The notes under the pieces are model-generated. The model saw only the letters and a program-made list of their open reading frames with translations. It did not search any database and was not told where the DNA came from. A stretch of DNA of 31,888 bases from CAZMGD01 sp964565705 (GTDB lineage Bacteria > Actinomycetota > Acidimicrobiia > Acidimicrobiales > Ilumatobacteraceae), in assembly GCA_964565705.1 (NCBI GenBank), contig CAZMGD010000041.1:1-31888 (forward strand), in the 5' to 3' direction. Shown here one piece after another: positions 15,447 through 23,155 of this stretch (position 1 is its first letter; the number at the start of each line of letters is the position of its first letter). A program made the position numbers and the translations under genes.

Positions 15447-16124
15447 GTGGAGCTGTACCTCATCCGCCACGGCGAGCCCGAATGGGTGCTCGACGGCCTG
15501 AACGTCGTCGACCCCCCGCTCACCGACCGCGGTCACCACCAGTCGAAGGCGATGGCCGATGCCGTGGCTCCCGTGCACTTCGACGAGGTGCTCGTGTCGC
15601 CGCTCGTGCGCGCTCGCCAGACCGCTGCACCCCTCTACGCGGCCCAGCAGCGGTCGGAGGTGATCGAGCCGTGGCTGGAGGAGATCCGCAGCCCGCTGTG
15701 GCACGGCACGCCCCGCGAGAAGGCCGAGGCCGCCTACCGCGACGATCGAGCGCGCCCGGCCGCGGAGCGCTGGTCGGGTCTCGACGGCGGCGAGCCGGTG
15801 CGCGACTTCGTCGACCGGATCCACCTCGGCGCGACGATGTTCCTCGCCGAGCGCGGCATCACCCGGCTGGACCACGAGCTGCCGGTGTGGGACATCGACG
15901 CGCCGGACCAGCGCATCTGCCTGGTGGCCCACGCCGGTGTGAACAGCGTGTTGATCTGCCACCTGCTCGGGCTCCAGCCGACGCCATGGGAGTGGGAGCG
16001 CTTCGTGCTCGGGCACTCGTCCGTCAGCCGGATCGAGGCGATCCAGCTCGGTGACGGGTGGACGTTCTGCCTGACGGCGATGGGCATCGTCGACCACCTG
16101 GCGGTCGAGGACCGCACCCGCTGA
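15447..16124 (+). CDS. Histidine phosphatase family protein
   Basis: Phosphoglycerate-mutase-like phosphatase of 225 aa. The catalytic motif LIRHGEP (Arg7-His8-Gly9) opens the protein, followed by DPPLTDRGHHQSKAMA and VSPLVRARQTAAPL, the usual second Arg segment. The second catalytic His is in CLVAHAGVN. A Glu in the PWLEEI segment is in the position of the proton donor. Substrate is unknown. GTG 15447 is chosen from the leaderless -10 spacing and because the motif must begin near residue 1. The gene is followed by panC with a 48-bp gap; no functional link is evident. Confidence 0.85.
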   Translation: MELYLIRHGEPEWVLDGLNVVDPPLTDRGHHQSKAMADAVAPVHFDEVLVSPLVRARQTAAPLYAAQQRSEVIEPWLEEIRSPLWHGTPREKAEAAYRDDRARPAAERWSGLDGGEPVRDFVDRIHLGATMFLAERGITRLDHELPVWDIDAPDQRICLVAHAGVNSVLICHLLGLQPTPWEWERFVLGHSSVSRIEAIQLGDGWTFCLTAMGIVDHLAVEDRTR

Positions 16125-16172
16125 ACCGACGTCGCTTGCGGCGACCGCTCGCAGCCGGTTAGGAATCGTCCG

Positions 16173-17033
16173 ATGGTGGTCATCCGGGGGGTCGCAGACC
16201 TGCGCACGTTGGTCGCCGCGCGCCGCCGTGAGGACGCTCACGTCGGCCTCGTGCCGACGATGGGGTCGCTGCACGACGGTCACCTCTCGCTGATCCGTCG
16301 CGCGGCCGCGGAGTGCGATCTGGTGATCGTGTCGGTCTTCGTCAACCCCACCCAGTTCAACGACCCGAACGATCTTGCCGCCTACCCCCGCGACGAGGCG
16401 CGCGACGTCGAGCTGGCGGCCCGTGCCGGTGCGCACGTGGTGTTCGCCCCGCCGCCCGACGAGGTGTACCCCGACGGGTTCTGCACGTCGGTGCGCATCG
16501 AGGGACCGGTCACCGAGACCCTGGAGGGTGCGGTGCGGGGTCCTGCCCACTTCTGGGGTGTCGCCACGGTGGTCGCGAAGCTCTTCTCGATGACGCAGCC
16601 CGACGTCGCCTTCTTCGGGCAGAAGGACGCGCAGCAGTGCGTCGTCGTCCGCCGCCTGGTGCACGACCTCGACCTGCCGGTGCGGATCGAGATCTGCCCG
16701 ACGGTCCGCGAGCCGGACGGGCTGGCGATGTCGAGCCGCAACGTCCGTCTCGGCGACGACGACCGCCGGCGTGCGCTCGCGCTGCTCGCCGGCCTGACAG
16801 CCGTCGAGGACGCGGTCGCCCGCGGCGAGCGCGACGTGCCGGCCCTGGAACGCATCGGGCGAACCGCGTTCGCGCCGTTCGGCGTGGAGGCCGAGTACTT
16901 CGCCGGCGTGCACCCGATGACGCTGCACCCGCTGGAGCGGATCGACGGACCAGCCTTGTTCGTGACGGCCGCGCCCGTCGGGCCGGTGCGCCTCATCGAC
17001 AACGTGACCGTGTCGCTCCCCGAGGTCGTCTGA
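16173..17033 (+). CDS. panC: Pantothenate synthetase (pantoate-beta-alanine ligase)
   Basis: Joins pantoate and beta-alanine using ATP in vitamin B5 synthesis, 286 aa, standard length. HIGH-type motif PTMGSLHDGHLSLIRRA (about residues 28-44), SVFVNPTQFN, HFWGVATVVAKLF, FFGQKDAQQ and the KMSKS-like MSSRNVRL are all intact. ATG 16173 has AGGA about 8 nt upstream. The stop shares one base with the panB start (TGATG), giving coupled synthesis of the two consecutive pathway enzymes. The carbamoylases at the left of the window could supply beta-alanine if their substrate is carbamoyl-beta-alanine, but that link is speculative. Confidence 0.95.
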   Translation: MVVIRGVADLRTLVAARRREDAHVGLVPTMGSLHDGHLSLIRRAAAECDLVIVSVFVNPTQFNDPNDLAAYPRDEARDVELAARAGAHVVFAPPPDEVYPDGFCTSVRIEGPVTETLEGAVRGPAHFWGVATVVAKLFSMTQPDVAFFGQKDAQQCVVVRRLVHDLDLPVRIEICPTVREPDGLAMSSRNVRLGDDDRRRALALLAGLTAVEDAVARGERDVPALERIGRTAFAPFGVEAEYFAGVHPMTLHPLERIDGPALFVTAAPVGPVRLIDNVTVSLPEVV

Positions 17034-17905
17034 TGTCCAGCCCGCCGCGCCCGGCGACCGACCGAGCGACCAGGCCGGTGACCCTGCCCGACCTCGCCGC
17101 GTGGGCCGCCGCCCGCCGCCCGATCGTGATGATCACCGCCTACGACTTCCCGACGGGGCAGATCGTCGACGAGGCCGGGGTCGACGTCGTGCTGGTCGGC
17201 GACAGCGCCGCCAACGTCGTGCTCGGTCACCCCTCGACGGTGGCGGTGACGACCGACGAGCTGCTCGTCCTCGTTCGCGCGGTGCGCCGCGGCGTGCGCC
17301 GCGCGCTGCTGGTGGCCGACCTGCCGTTCGGCTCGTACGAGGTCAGCGACGAGGACGCGGTCCGCACCGCGATCCGCTTCGCCAAGGAGGGCGGCGCCGA
17401 CGCGGTCAAGATCGAGCGCGGCGGCAGCTCGGTGGCTCGCGCGCGAGCGATCGTCGCCGCCGGGATCCCCGTCGTCGGCCATGTCGGGCTGACCCCCCAG
17501 ACCGCCACGGCACTCGGCGGCTACCGGGCCCAGGGTCGCCGCGCGGAGGCTGCGATCGCGATCGAACGCGACGCCCGCGCGCTGGAAGAGGCCGGGTGTT
17601 GCTGCCTCGTCGCCGAGGCAGTCCCGGCAGTCGTCGCCGCGCGCATCGCCGACGCGTTGACGATCCCGGTGATCGGCATCGGCGCGGGTGCCGGCGTCGA
17701 CGGGCAGGTCCTCGTGCTCCACGATCTGCTCGGCATGTCGGCAGGCACCCCACCCAGGTTCGTCCGCCAGTACGCGTCGCTGCGCGGAGAGATCCTCGAT
17801 GCCGTCGGGCGCTACGCGGCAGACGTCCGAGACGGCACATTCCCGACCGAGGAGCACACGTACCCGATGGCGACCGACGAGGAGCGCGCCTACCTCGACG
17901 GTTGA
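17033..17905 (+). CDS. panB: 3-methyl-2-oxobutanoate hydroxymethyltransferase
   Basis: Transfers a hydroxymethyl group from methylene-tetrahydrofolate to alpha-ketoisovalerate, making ketopantoate. 290 aa, slightly longer than usual through a short N-terminal stretch. Family motifs: MITAYDFPTGQIVDEAGVDVVLVGDS, ADLPFGSYEVS, DAVKIERGG, VVGHVGLTPQTATALGGY (metal and substrate loop), AEAVP, IGIGAG and the terminal TEEHTYPM. Three adjacent Cys residues (EEAGCCCLVAEAVP) are unusual to the eye. ATG 17033 overlaps panC by 1 bp. It ends 3 bp from the convergent TetR gene. Confidence 0.95.
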   Translation: MSSPPRPATDRATRPVTLPDLAAWAAARRPIVMITAYDFPTGQIVDEAGVDVVLVGDSAANVVLGHPSTVAVTTDELLVLVRAVRRGVRRALLVADLPFGSYEVSDEDAVRTAIRFAKEGGADAVKIERGGSSVARARAIVAAGIPVVGHVGLTPQTATALGGYRAQGRRAEAAIAIERDARALEEAGCCCLVAEAVPAVVAARIADALTIPVIGIGAGAGVDGQVLVLHDLLGMSAGTPPRFVRQYASLRGEILDAVGRYAADVRDGTFPTEEHTYPMATDEERAYLDG

Positions 17906-17908
17906 TCG

Positions 17909-18694
17909 TCAGTGGCCGACGTCGTCGAGCAGCCCGAGCAGCGCGCTCGTGGCCCGCTCGGTGTCGCCGCGGACCAGTGCGTCGTGGTACCGCTCGACCC
18001 GGCTGCGCAGGGCCGCCTCACGCGACGACCGAGCCTGCTCGGCGGCTGCGTTCCGCGTGCCGCCACCGGCGGACGCCGACGCGCCGATGCCCGTGAACGC
18101 CTCGAGCCCCAGCCCGACCTCCGTGGCCGCAGCGATGCGCACGTGCTCGACGATCTGGTCGGCGTTGAGCACGCCGTCGTGGGCGGCGAACTGCACGGCG
18201 AGCCCGTCGATCAGCCCGGCGAGGCGCATCGCCGCCCCGGGTACGTCGTCGCAGGAGAACTCGCCGCTCTCGACACCGATGCGCAGCACGCGCTCGACCA
18301 GTCCCAGCGACTCGGCGTCGAGGCGCTGCGAGATCTTGCGCAGCTCCGGGTTGCGCAGCGCCTCACCCCAGGCGTCGATCCAGAGCATCCACTCGACGTC
18401 GTCGGAGCCCTCCGGCACGTAGTTGCGGATCAGCGCGTCGAGCTTGGCGACCGCCGTCGGCGCGGCATCGATGTCGGCCTCGAGCTCGGCGATGTCCTGG
18501 TTCGCCGCCTGGGCGAACGCTTCGGCCAGCAGCGACTCCTTCGAGTCGAAGTGGTAGTGGATCAGGCTCGTCGACACGTCGAGGCGCTTGGCGACATCGG
18601 CGACGCGGGTGTTGGCGAACCCCCGCTCGATGAGCACCTGGATGGCGCCGTCGAGGATCTCGGCCCGGCGCTGGTCGACGGTCGGCTTCTTCAC
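17909..18694 (-). CDS. TetR-family transcriptional regulator with long C-terminal extension
   Basis: One-component repressor of 261 aa. The helix-turn-helix is at residues about 10-55 (RRAEILDGAIQVLIERGFANTRVADVAKRLDVSTSLIHYHFDSKESLL). A ligand-binding helical core follows to about residue 200 (WMLWIDAWGEALRNPELRKI is typical of a TetR_C domain). The last 60 residues are an added Ala/Arg-rich helical segment (AAAEQARSSREAALRSRVERYHDALVRGDTERATSALLGLL). GTG 18694 has AGGAGG abutting it with no spacing, which would be poor for initiation. TACGCT 8 nt upstream suggests a leaderless transcript and supports this start. Divergent from the heme A synthase gene, a possible target along with itself. 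Confidence 0.85.
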   Translation of the reverse strand: MKKPTVDQRRAEILDGAIQVLIERGFANTRVADVAKRLDVSTSLIHYHFDSKESLLAEAFAQAANQDIAELEADIDAAPTAVAKLDALIRNYVPEGSDDVEWMLWIDAWGEALRNPELRKISQRLDAESLGLVERVLRIGVESGEFSCDDVPGAAMRLAGLIDGLAVQFAAHDGVLNADQIVEHVRIAAATEVGLGLEAFTGIGASASAGGGTRNAAAEQARSSREAALRSRVERYHDALVRGDTERATSALLGLLDDVGH

Positions 18695-18697
18695 CTC

Positions 18698-18768
18698 CTA
18701 CGAGCGTAGCCACGGTGCGGCGACCCGCGTCGGCATTGGGCGGGCGGCCCGTGCCGCTCCTACGCTCG
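18698..18768. promoter_or_regulatory. Divergent promoter/operator region between TetR gene and ctaA
   Basis: CGAGCGTAG (18701-18709) and CTACGCTCG (18760-18768) form a perfect 9-bp inverted repeat. Each arm holds a TACGCT -10 box: one reading left, 8 nt before GTG 18694; one reading right, 9 nt before ATG 18776. The left arm also forms a small palindrome CTACG-AG-CGTAG (18698-18709), a candidate operator for the TetR protein. Confidence 0.5.
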
Positions 18769-18775
18769 CGGCGTC

Positions 18776-19684
18776 ATGCGCCTCCCGCGAGTCAGCCCCG
18801 GCAGGTACCGCGGGCTCACACTGGCTGCGCTCGTGCTGCTGGTCGCCATCGTCGTCACCGGGGCCCTGGTGCGCTTGACCGAGAGCGGCCTCGGGTGCAG
18901 TGACTGGCCGAACTGCAACGAGCAGGAGTTCATCGACGTGTCGAGCTGGCACGCCCGCATCGAGCAGCTCAACCGGTTGTTCACCGGGCTCGTCGGCATC
19001 GCCGTGATCGCCGCGGTGCTCGGCTCGTTGCTGCGCGACCCGCGGCGGCGTGACCTCGTGTGGCTGTCGCTCTCGCTCGTGGTCGGCGTGATCGGGCAAG
19101 CGGTCGTCGGTGGTGTCGTGGTGCTGACCCACCTCCATCCCGCCGCGGTGCAGCAGCACTTCCTGCTCAGCATGGTGCTGCTCGCTGCAGCGCTCACCCT
19201 GCACCGGCGCGCTGCGCTGCCCGACGACGAGCGGCGCGTCGTCGCCGTGAGCCGCAGCACGTTCTGGTTCGGCTGGGCGATCGGGGTGCTCGGTGCCGCC
19301 GCGATCGTCACCGGAACGGTCGTGACCGGAACCGGACCGCACAGCGGCTCGCACGAGGGCAAGCCGGTGCGTCGCTGGGGCTTCGAGATCGAGTCGGTGG
19401 CCCGCGTCCACGGAGTGACCGTGCTCGTGCTCCTCTCGACGGTGCTGTTCGTCATCTGGCGGACGTGGCGCACCCCCGACCGTCGGATCCTGGAGCAGCC
19501 GTTGACCGCGCTGATCGTGGTCGGCGCGATGCAGGCCGCGGTCGGCTACATCCAGTACCTGAACGATGTGCCGGTGACCCTGGTCGGCATCCACATCTTC
19601 CTCGCCTGCTTGGTCTGGCTGGCGACCGTGAACGTCGTGTTGCACCTTCGTGAAGGACGCAGTTCCGCGTTCGGGGATGGTTGA
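18776..19684 (+). CDS. ctaA: Heme A synthase (COX15/CtaA family)
   Basis: Eight-helix membrane enzyme that oxidises the C8 methyl of heme O to give heme A for cytochrome aa3 oxidase, 302 aa. The signature GALVRLTESGLGCSDWPNC carries the Cys41/Cys47 pair of the first extracytoplasmic loop. Heme-ligand segments: IEQLNRLFTG (Asn66 where Bacillus has His), AAVQQHFLLS, VARVHGVTV and VGIHIFLA. The Asn is, to my memory, usual in actinobacterial CtaA and not a defect. ATG 18776 lies 9 nt after a TACGCT box. No ctaB or oxidase subunit gene is adjacent. The branched-chain ABC operon follows after 132 bp. Confidence 0.9.
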   Translation: MRLPRVSPGRYRGLTLAALVLLVAIVVTGALVRLTESGLGCSDWPNCNEQEFIDVSSWHARIEQLNRLFTGLVGIAVIAAVLGSLLRDPRRRDLVWLSLSLVVGVIGQAVVGGVVVLTHLHPAAVQQHFLLSMVLLAAALTLHRRAALPDDERRVVAVSRSTFWFGWAIGVLGAAAIVTGTVVTGTGPHSGSHEGKPVRRWGFEIESVARVHGVTVLVLLSTVLFVIWRTWRTPDRRILEQPLTALIVVGAMQAAVGYIQYLNDVPVTLVGIHIFLACLVWLATVNVVLHLREGRSSAFGDG

Positions 19685-19709
19685 CGTCGGCGCGCGAACC
19701 GGCTGGAAT
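19681..19709 (+). promoter_or_regulatory. Candidate sigma-70-type promoter of the liv-like operon
   Basis: TTGACG (19681-19686), 17 nt, then TGGAAT (19704-19709): 5 of 6 and 4 of 6 matches at ideal spacing. It overlaps the ctaA stop codon and leaves a leader of about 100 nt before the first permease gene. Confidence 0.45.
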
Positions 19710-19720
19710 ACCGCAACCGC

Positions 19721-19788
19721 GATCAGCGCGGGCGAACATGTCGATCAGCGATGCACATCGACCGTGCACGGGGAGCCAATGATCAGCG
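19721..19788 (+). repeat. Three GATCAGCG direct repeats in the liv-like operon leader
   Basis: GATCAGCG occurs at 19721-19728, 19743-19750 and 19781-19788, between the candidate promoter and the first start codon. It may be a binding site for a regulator or a chance recurrence in a short GC-rich stretch. Confidence 0.35.
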
Positions 19789-19816
19789 GGACACGAGCAC
19801 GGGGTGCTGAACCCTC

Positions 19817-21151
19817 GTGGTGAACAGGACACGTCGGTTCGCGCTGATCCTGCTGGCGTTGACCGCGGCGATCGTGTTCGGCGCCGCCTCCGCATCGTCG
19901 GCCCGTGCCACCACGCCGCCCGTCCAATGCGACGACTACGCGATCCAGGCCCGCTTCACCGACCGAGGCACCGACGAGCAGGGGGAGAACGTCAACGAAC
20001 CGATCGCCGGGGTCACGATCACGGTCACCGACGCATCTGGGGCCGAGATCGGCACCGCCGAGTCGAACGACAGGGGTCTGGCGAAGGTGTGCGTGCCGGC
20101 CCGAGCCGACTACACCGTCACCGTCGACACGGAGACCCTGCCGGACGGCAAGGTGATCTCGCGTGGCGAGCCGACGGCGACGATCACCGCCGGCCAGTTC
20201 GTGACGACGACCCAGACGGTCGCGTTCTTCACCGGTGGCCGCACGGTGTCGGGATCCAACTTCTTCGAGAAGTCCGCCCAGAACTTCTTGAACGGAGCGC
20301 GGCTCGGGCTGATCATCGCCATGTGCTCGGTGGGCCTGTCGCTGATCTTCGGCACGACGGGCCTGACCAACTTCGCCCACGGTGAGATGGTGACGTTCGG
20401 GGCGCTGATGGCGTTCTGGTTCAACTCGACGCTGGGCTGGTCGATCTACATCTCCGGACCGATGGCCATCGTCGCCGGCGGAGTGTTCGGATACCTGTTC
20501 GACCTGGTGCTGTTCGCACCGTTGCGCCGCAAGGGGATCGGGCTGGTGTCGCAGCTCGTCGTCTCCGTCGGCCTGTCGATCCTGCTGCGCAACGTCTTCC
20601 TGTTCCAGTTCGGCGGGCGCACCAAACCGCTGCCGTCGTTCAACGGGCAGCTCGCCCGTGACTTCGGTCCGTTCAGCATCACGCCCCGAGATCTGACGAC
20701 GATGATCCTGTCGATCATCATCCTGCTGGCTGTCGCCCTGTCGCTGCAGTACACGCGCTTCGGCAAGGCGACGCGAGCCGTCAGCGACAACCCCGATCTC
20801 GCCTCGTCCACTGGCATCAACAGCCAGCGGGTCATCCGCATCGTGTGGATCGTCGGCGGTGCGCTGGCGGCCGCCGGCGGCCTGTTCCGCGCGCTCGACA
20901 CCAACGGCGGCGTCAGCCCCGAGACTGGCAGCAGCCTGCTGTTCGTCATGTTCGCCGGCATCACGCTGGGCGGGCTCGGCTCCGCGTACGGCGCGCTGCT
21001 CGGGGGTTTCCTCGTCGGTCTGTTCGTCGAGATGAGCACGCAGTTCGGCGTGCCGAACGAGCTCAAGAACGTGCCGCCGCTCGTCGTCCTCATCCTGATC
21101 CTGCTCGTGCGGCCGCAGGGCATCCTCGGTCGGCGAGAGAGAGTGGGGTAG
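19817..21151 (+). CDS. Branched-chain amino acid-type ABC permease (LivH) with fused N-terminal extracytoplasmic domain
   Basis: 444 aa, about 150 longer than ordinary LivH. Residues 1-31 are a signal peptide or first helix (ALILLALTAAIVFGAASASSARA). Residues about 35-140 form an exported beta-sandwich-like domain (EPIAGVTITVTDASGAEIGT, DRGLAKVCVP, ADYTVTVDTETLPDG), like carboxypeptidase-regulatory or SdrD-B repeats, with Cys38 and Cys92 as a possible disulfide. From about 157 the LivH permease follows: LGLIIAMCSVGLSLIFGTTGLTNFAHGEM, GLVSQLVVSVGLSILLRN, FAGITLGGLGSAYGALLGGFLVG and the ending RPQGILG. The start is GTG 19817 or the adjacent GTG 19820. First gene of a tight H-M-G-F operon. Confidence 0.88.
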   Translation: MVNRTRRFALILLALTAAIVFGAASASSARATTPPVQCDDYAIQARFTDRGTDEQGENVNEPIAGVTITVTDASGAEIGTAESNDRGLAKVCVPARADYTVTVDTETLPDGKVISRGEPTATITAGQFVTTTQTVAFFTGGRTVSGSNFFEKSAQNFLNGARLGLIIAMCSVGLSLIFGTTGLTNFAHGEMVTFGALMAFWFNSTLGWSIYISGPMAIVAGGVFGYLFDLVLFAPLRRKGIGLVSQLVVSVGLSILLRNVFLFQFGGRTKPLPSFNGQLARDFGPFSITPRDLTTMILSIIILLAVALSLQYTRFGKATRAVSDNPDLASSTGINSQRVIRIVWIVGGALAAAGGLFRALDTNGGVSPETGSSLLFVMFAGITLGGLGSAYGALLGGFLVGLFVEMSTQFGVPNELKNVPPLVVLILILLVRPQGILGRRERVG

Positions 21152-21153
21152 TC

Positions 21154-22182
21154 ATGCTCCTGGCTTCGATCGACTTCGGACTGGTCGTCGAACTGACGGT
21201 CCGCGCGTTCTTCGGCATCGACGCGATGTACTTCGCGATCGCCGCGATCGGTCTCAACGTCCAGTTCGGCTACACCGGCCTGCTCAACTTCGGCCAGGTC
21301 GGGTTCATGGCCTGTGGTGCGTACGGCATCGGGATGACCGCGCACTACTTCGACATCTCGATGTGGTGGGGCATCCCGATCGCGATCGTGTTCTCGATCG
21401 CGCTCGGCCTGATCATGGGTGTCCCGACCCTGCGCTTGCGTGCGGACTACCTGGCGATCGTCACCATCGCGATCGCCGAGGTGATCCGGCTCTTCGTGCG
21501 CTCCGTGCGGTTCAAGACGTACTTCGGGGGCAGCGACGGCATCAACAACTTCTCGAAGCCCTACCGCGACCTGAACCCGTTCGACGCCAACAACGCCGTG
21601 TACGGCATCGGGCCGATCAGGTACACGGGCTACACGTTCTACACGCTGGTCGTCGGGTGGTTCGTCGTCGCCGTCTTCGCCGTCGCCGTGTGGCTGTTGA
21701 TGCGCAGCCCGTTCGGGCGCATCCTGAAGGCGATCCGCGAGGACGAGGACGCGGTGCGCAGCCTCGGCAAGAACGTGTTCTCCTACAAGATGCAGGCACT
21801 GGTCATCGGTGGCGTCATCGCCACGTTCGCGGGCATGCTCCTCGCCCTCGACCGCGGGTCGGTGCAGCCCGACAACTACAGCCGTGACACCACCTTCTAC
21901 ATCTTGACCGCGCTCGTGCTCGGCGGCGTCGCCAAGGTGTCCGGCTCGATCGTGGGCCCGATGCTGTTCTGGGCGGTGCTCGCGTTCACCGAGGCCTTCC
22001 TCACCCAGGCGGGTGGATCGTCGGGCCGGGTGAAGATCCTCGGCGTCCAGGTGATCGACAACGTCACGCAGATCGGGCAGATCAAGTTCATGCTCGTCGG
22101 ATTGGGATTGATCCTGCTCATGGTGTTCCGACCGCAGGGTGTGTTCGGCAACCGCCAGGAGATGGCGCTCGATGGACGCTGA
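21154..22182 (+). CDS. Branched-chain amino acid-type ABC permease (LivM)
   Basis: Second transmembrane subunit, 342 aa, about eight to ten helices. Family motifs: YFAIAAIGLNVQFGYTGLLNFGQVGFMACGAYG, the loop LRADYLAIVTIAIAEVIRLF, MRSPFGRILKAIREDEDAVRSLGKNVF (coupling-helix region that contacts the ATPases) and the closing MVFRPQGVFG. A polar insertion (FGGSDGINNFSKPYRDLNPFDANNAVYG) lies between helices, as in other actinobacterial LivM. ATG 21154 is 2 bp after the permease-H stop. The 3' end overlaps the ATPase gene by 11 bp. Confidence 0.92.
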   Translation: MLLASIDFGLVVELTVRAFFGIDAMYFAIAAIGLNVQFGYTGLLNFGQVGFMACGAYGIGMTAHYFDISMWWGIPIAIVFSIALGLIMGVPTLRLRADYLAIVTIAIAEVIRLFVRSVRFKTYFGGSDGINNFSKPYRDLNPFDANNAVYGIGPIRYTGYTFYTLVVGWFVVAVFAVAVWLLMRSPFGRILKAIREDEDAVRSLGKNVFSYKMQALVIGGVIATFAGMLLALDRGSVQPDNYSRDTTFYILTALVLGGVAKVSGSIVGPMLFWAVLAFTEAFLTQAGGSSGRVKILGVQVIDNVTQIGQIKFMLVGLGLILLMVFRPQGVFGNRQEMALDGR

Positions 22183-23155
22183 CGCCGACCTCGCGACGCA
22201 GGAGCCGACCGCAGCAGCCCTCGCCGCGCGCGCGGCCCTGGCCGGCGTGGCCCCGGAACCGGGGGTGTCCAAGCCTGATGCGATCCTCGTCGCCGACGGG
22301 ATCCGGCGCACGTTCGGTGGCATCACCGCGGTCGACGCCGACCACCTCGAGGTGCAGCGCGGAGCGATCACCGCGCTGATCGGTCCGAACGGCGCGGGCA
22401 AGACCACGCTGTTCAACCTGCTCACCGGCTTCGACAAGCCTGACACCGGCACCTGGTCGTTCGACGGCCGGCCGATGCAGTCGATCGCCGCCCACAAGAC
22501 GGCGGCGCTCGGCATGGTGCGCACGTTCCAGCTCACCAAGAGCCTGACCAAGATGTCCGTGATCGAGAACATGAAGCTGGGTGCGACGGACCAGACCGGC
22601 GAGAAGTGGTGGACCGGTCTGTTCCCGTTCACCTGGCGAGGCGAGGAGCGGGCGATCGAGGCCCGCGCCGACGAGCTGCTCGCCCGCTTCAAGCTGGACC
22701 ACATGCGCGACGAGTACGCGGGCACGTTGTCGGGAGGTCAACGCAAGCTCCTCGAGATGGCGCGGGCGCTGATGACGAATCCGACGCTGGTGATGCTCGA
22801 CGAGCCGATGGCCGGCGTGAACCCTGCGCTCAAGCAGAGCCTCAACACCCACATCAAGGGCCTGCGCGACGCGGGCATGACCGTCTTGTTCGTCGAGCAC
22901 GACATGGACATGGTGCACGACATCTCCGACTGGGTGGTGGTGATGGCCGAGGGCCGGATCATCGCCGAGGGCACACCCGAGCAGATCTCGTCGAACCCGG
23001 CGGTGATCGATGCCTACCTGGGTGCCCACCAGGGCAAGTCGCTGCTGGCGGCCGAGGATCCGATCGAGGCCGCGTTGGAGGAGGCGGACCACATCGAGGC
23101 CTCGCTGCAGGCCGACATCGCAGCCGCCGAGGAAGAGGAGGAGGAGAACCAGTGA
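22172..23155 (+). CDS. Branched-chain amino acid-type ABC ATPase (LivG) with extended ends
   Basis: Cytoplasmic ATPase of 327 aa; a typical LivG is about 255. Core: Walker A GPNGAGKT (71-78), FQLTKSLTKMSVIENM (Q-loop), LSGGQRKLLEMARAL, Walker B VMLDEPMAGVNP, VEHDMDMV (switch His), then the LivG-specific IIAEGTPEQISSNPAVIDAYLG. Residues 1-37 are an Ala-rich leader without homology. The last 30 residues are strongly acidic and helical (AALEEADHIEASLQADIAAAEEEEEENQ). ATG 22172 has AGGAGA upstream within livM. The stop overlaps the next gene by 4 bp (GTGA); the acidic tail DNA (GAGGAGGAGAA) doubles as its ribosome binding site. Confidence 0.92.
   Translation: MDADADLATQEPTAAALAARAALAGVAPEPGVSKPDAILVADGIRRTFGGITAVDADHLEVQRGAITALIGPNGAGKTTLFNLLTGFDKPDTGTWSFDGRPMQSIAAHKTAALGMVRTFQLTKSLTKMSVIENMKLGATDQTGEKWWTGLFPFTWRGEERAIEARADELLARFKLDHMRDEYAGTLSGGQRKLLEMARALMTNPTLVMLDEPMAGVNPALKQSLNTHIKGLRDAGMTVLFVEHDMDMVHDISDWVVVMAEGRIIAEGTPEQISSNPAVIDAYLGAHQGKSLLAAEDPIEAALEEADHIEASLQADIAAAEEEEEENQ

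Noticed and set aside
18956..18985. Loss of a heme ligand in CtaA (Asn66 for His)
   Set aside because: To my knowledge actinobacterial CtaA proteins commonly carry IExxNR at this place, and the other His residues are present, so it is a lineage variant rather than decay.
20446..22725. 759-codon minus-strand frame across the permease genes
   Set aside because: It is antisense to three clear transporter genes; the His/Asp/Glu-rich text is the complement of hydrophobic codons.
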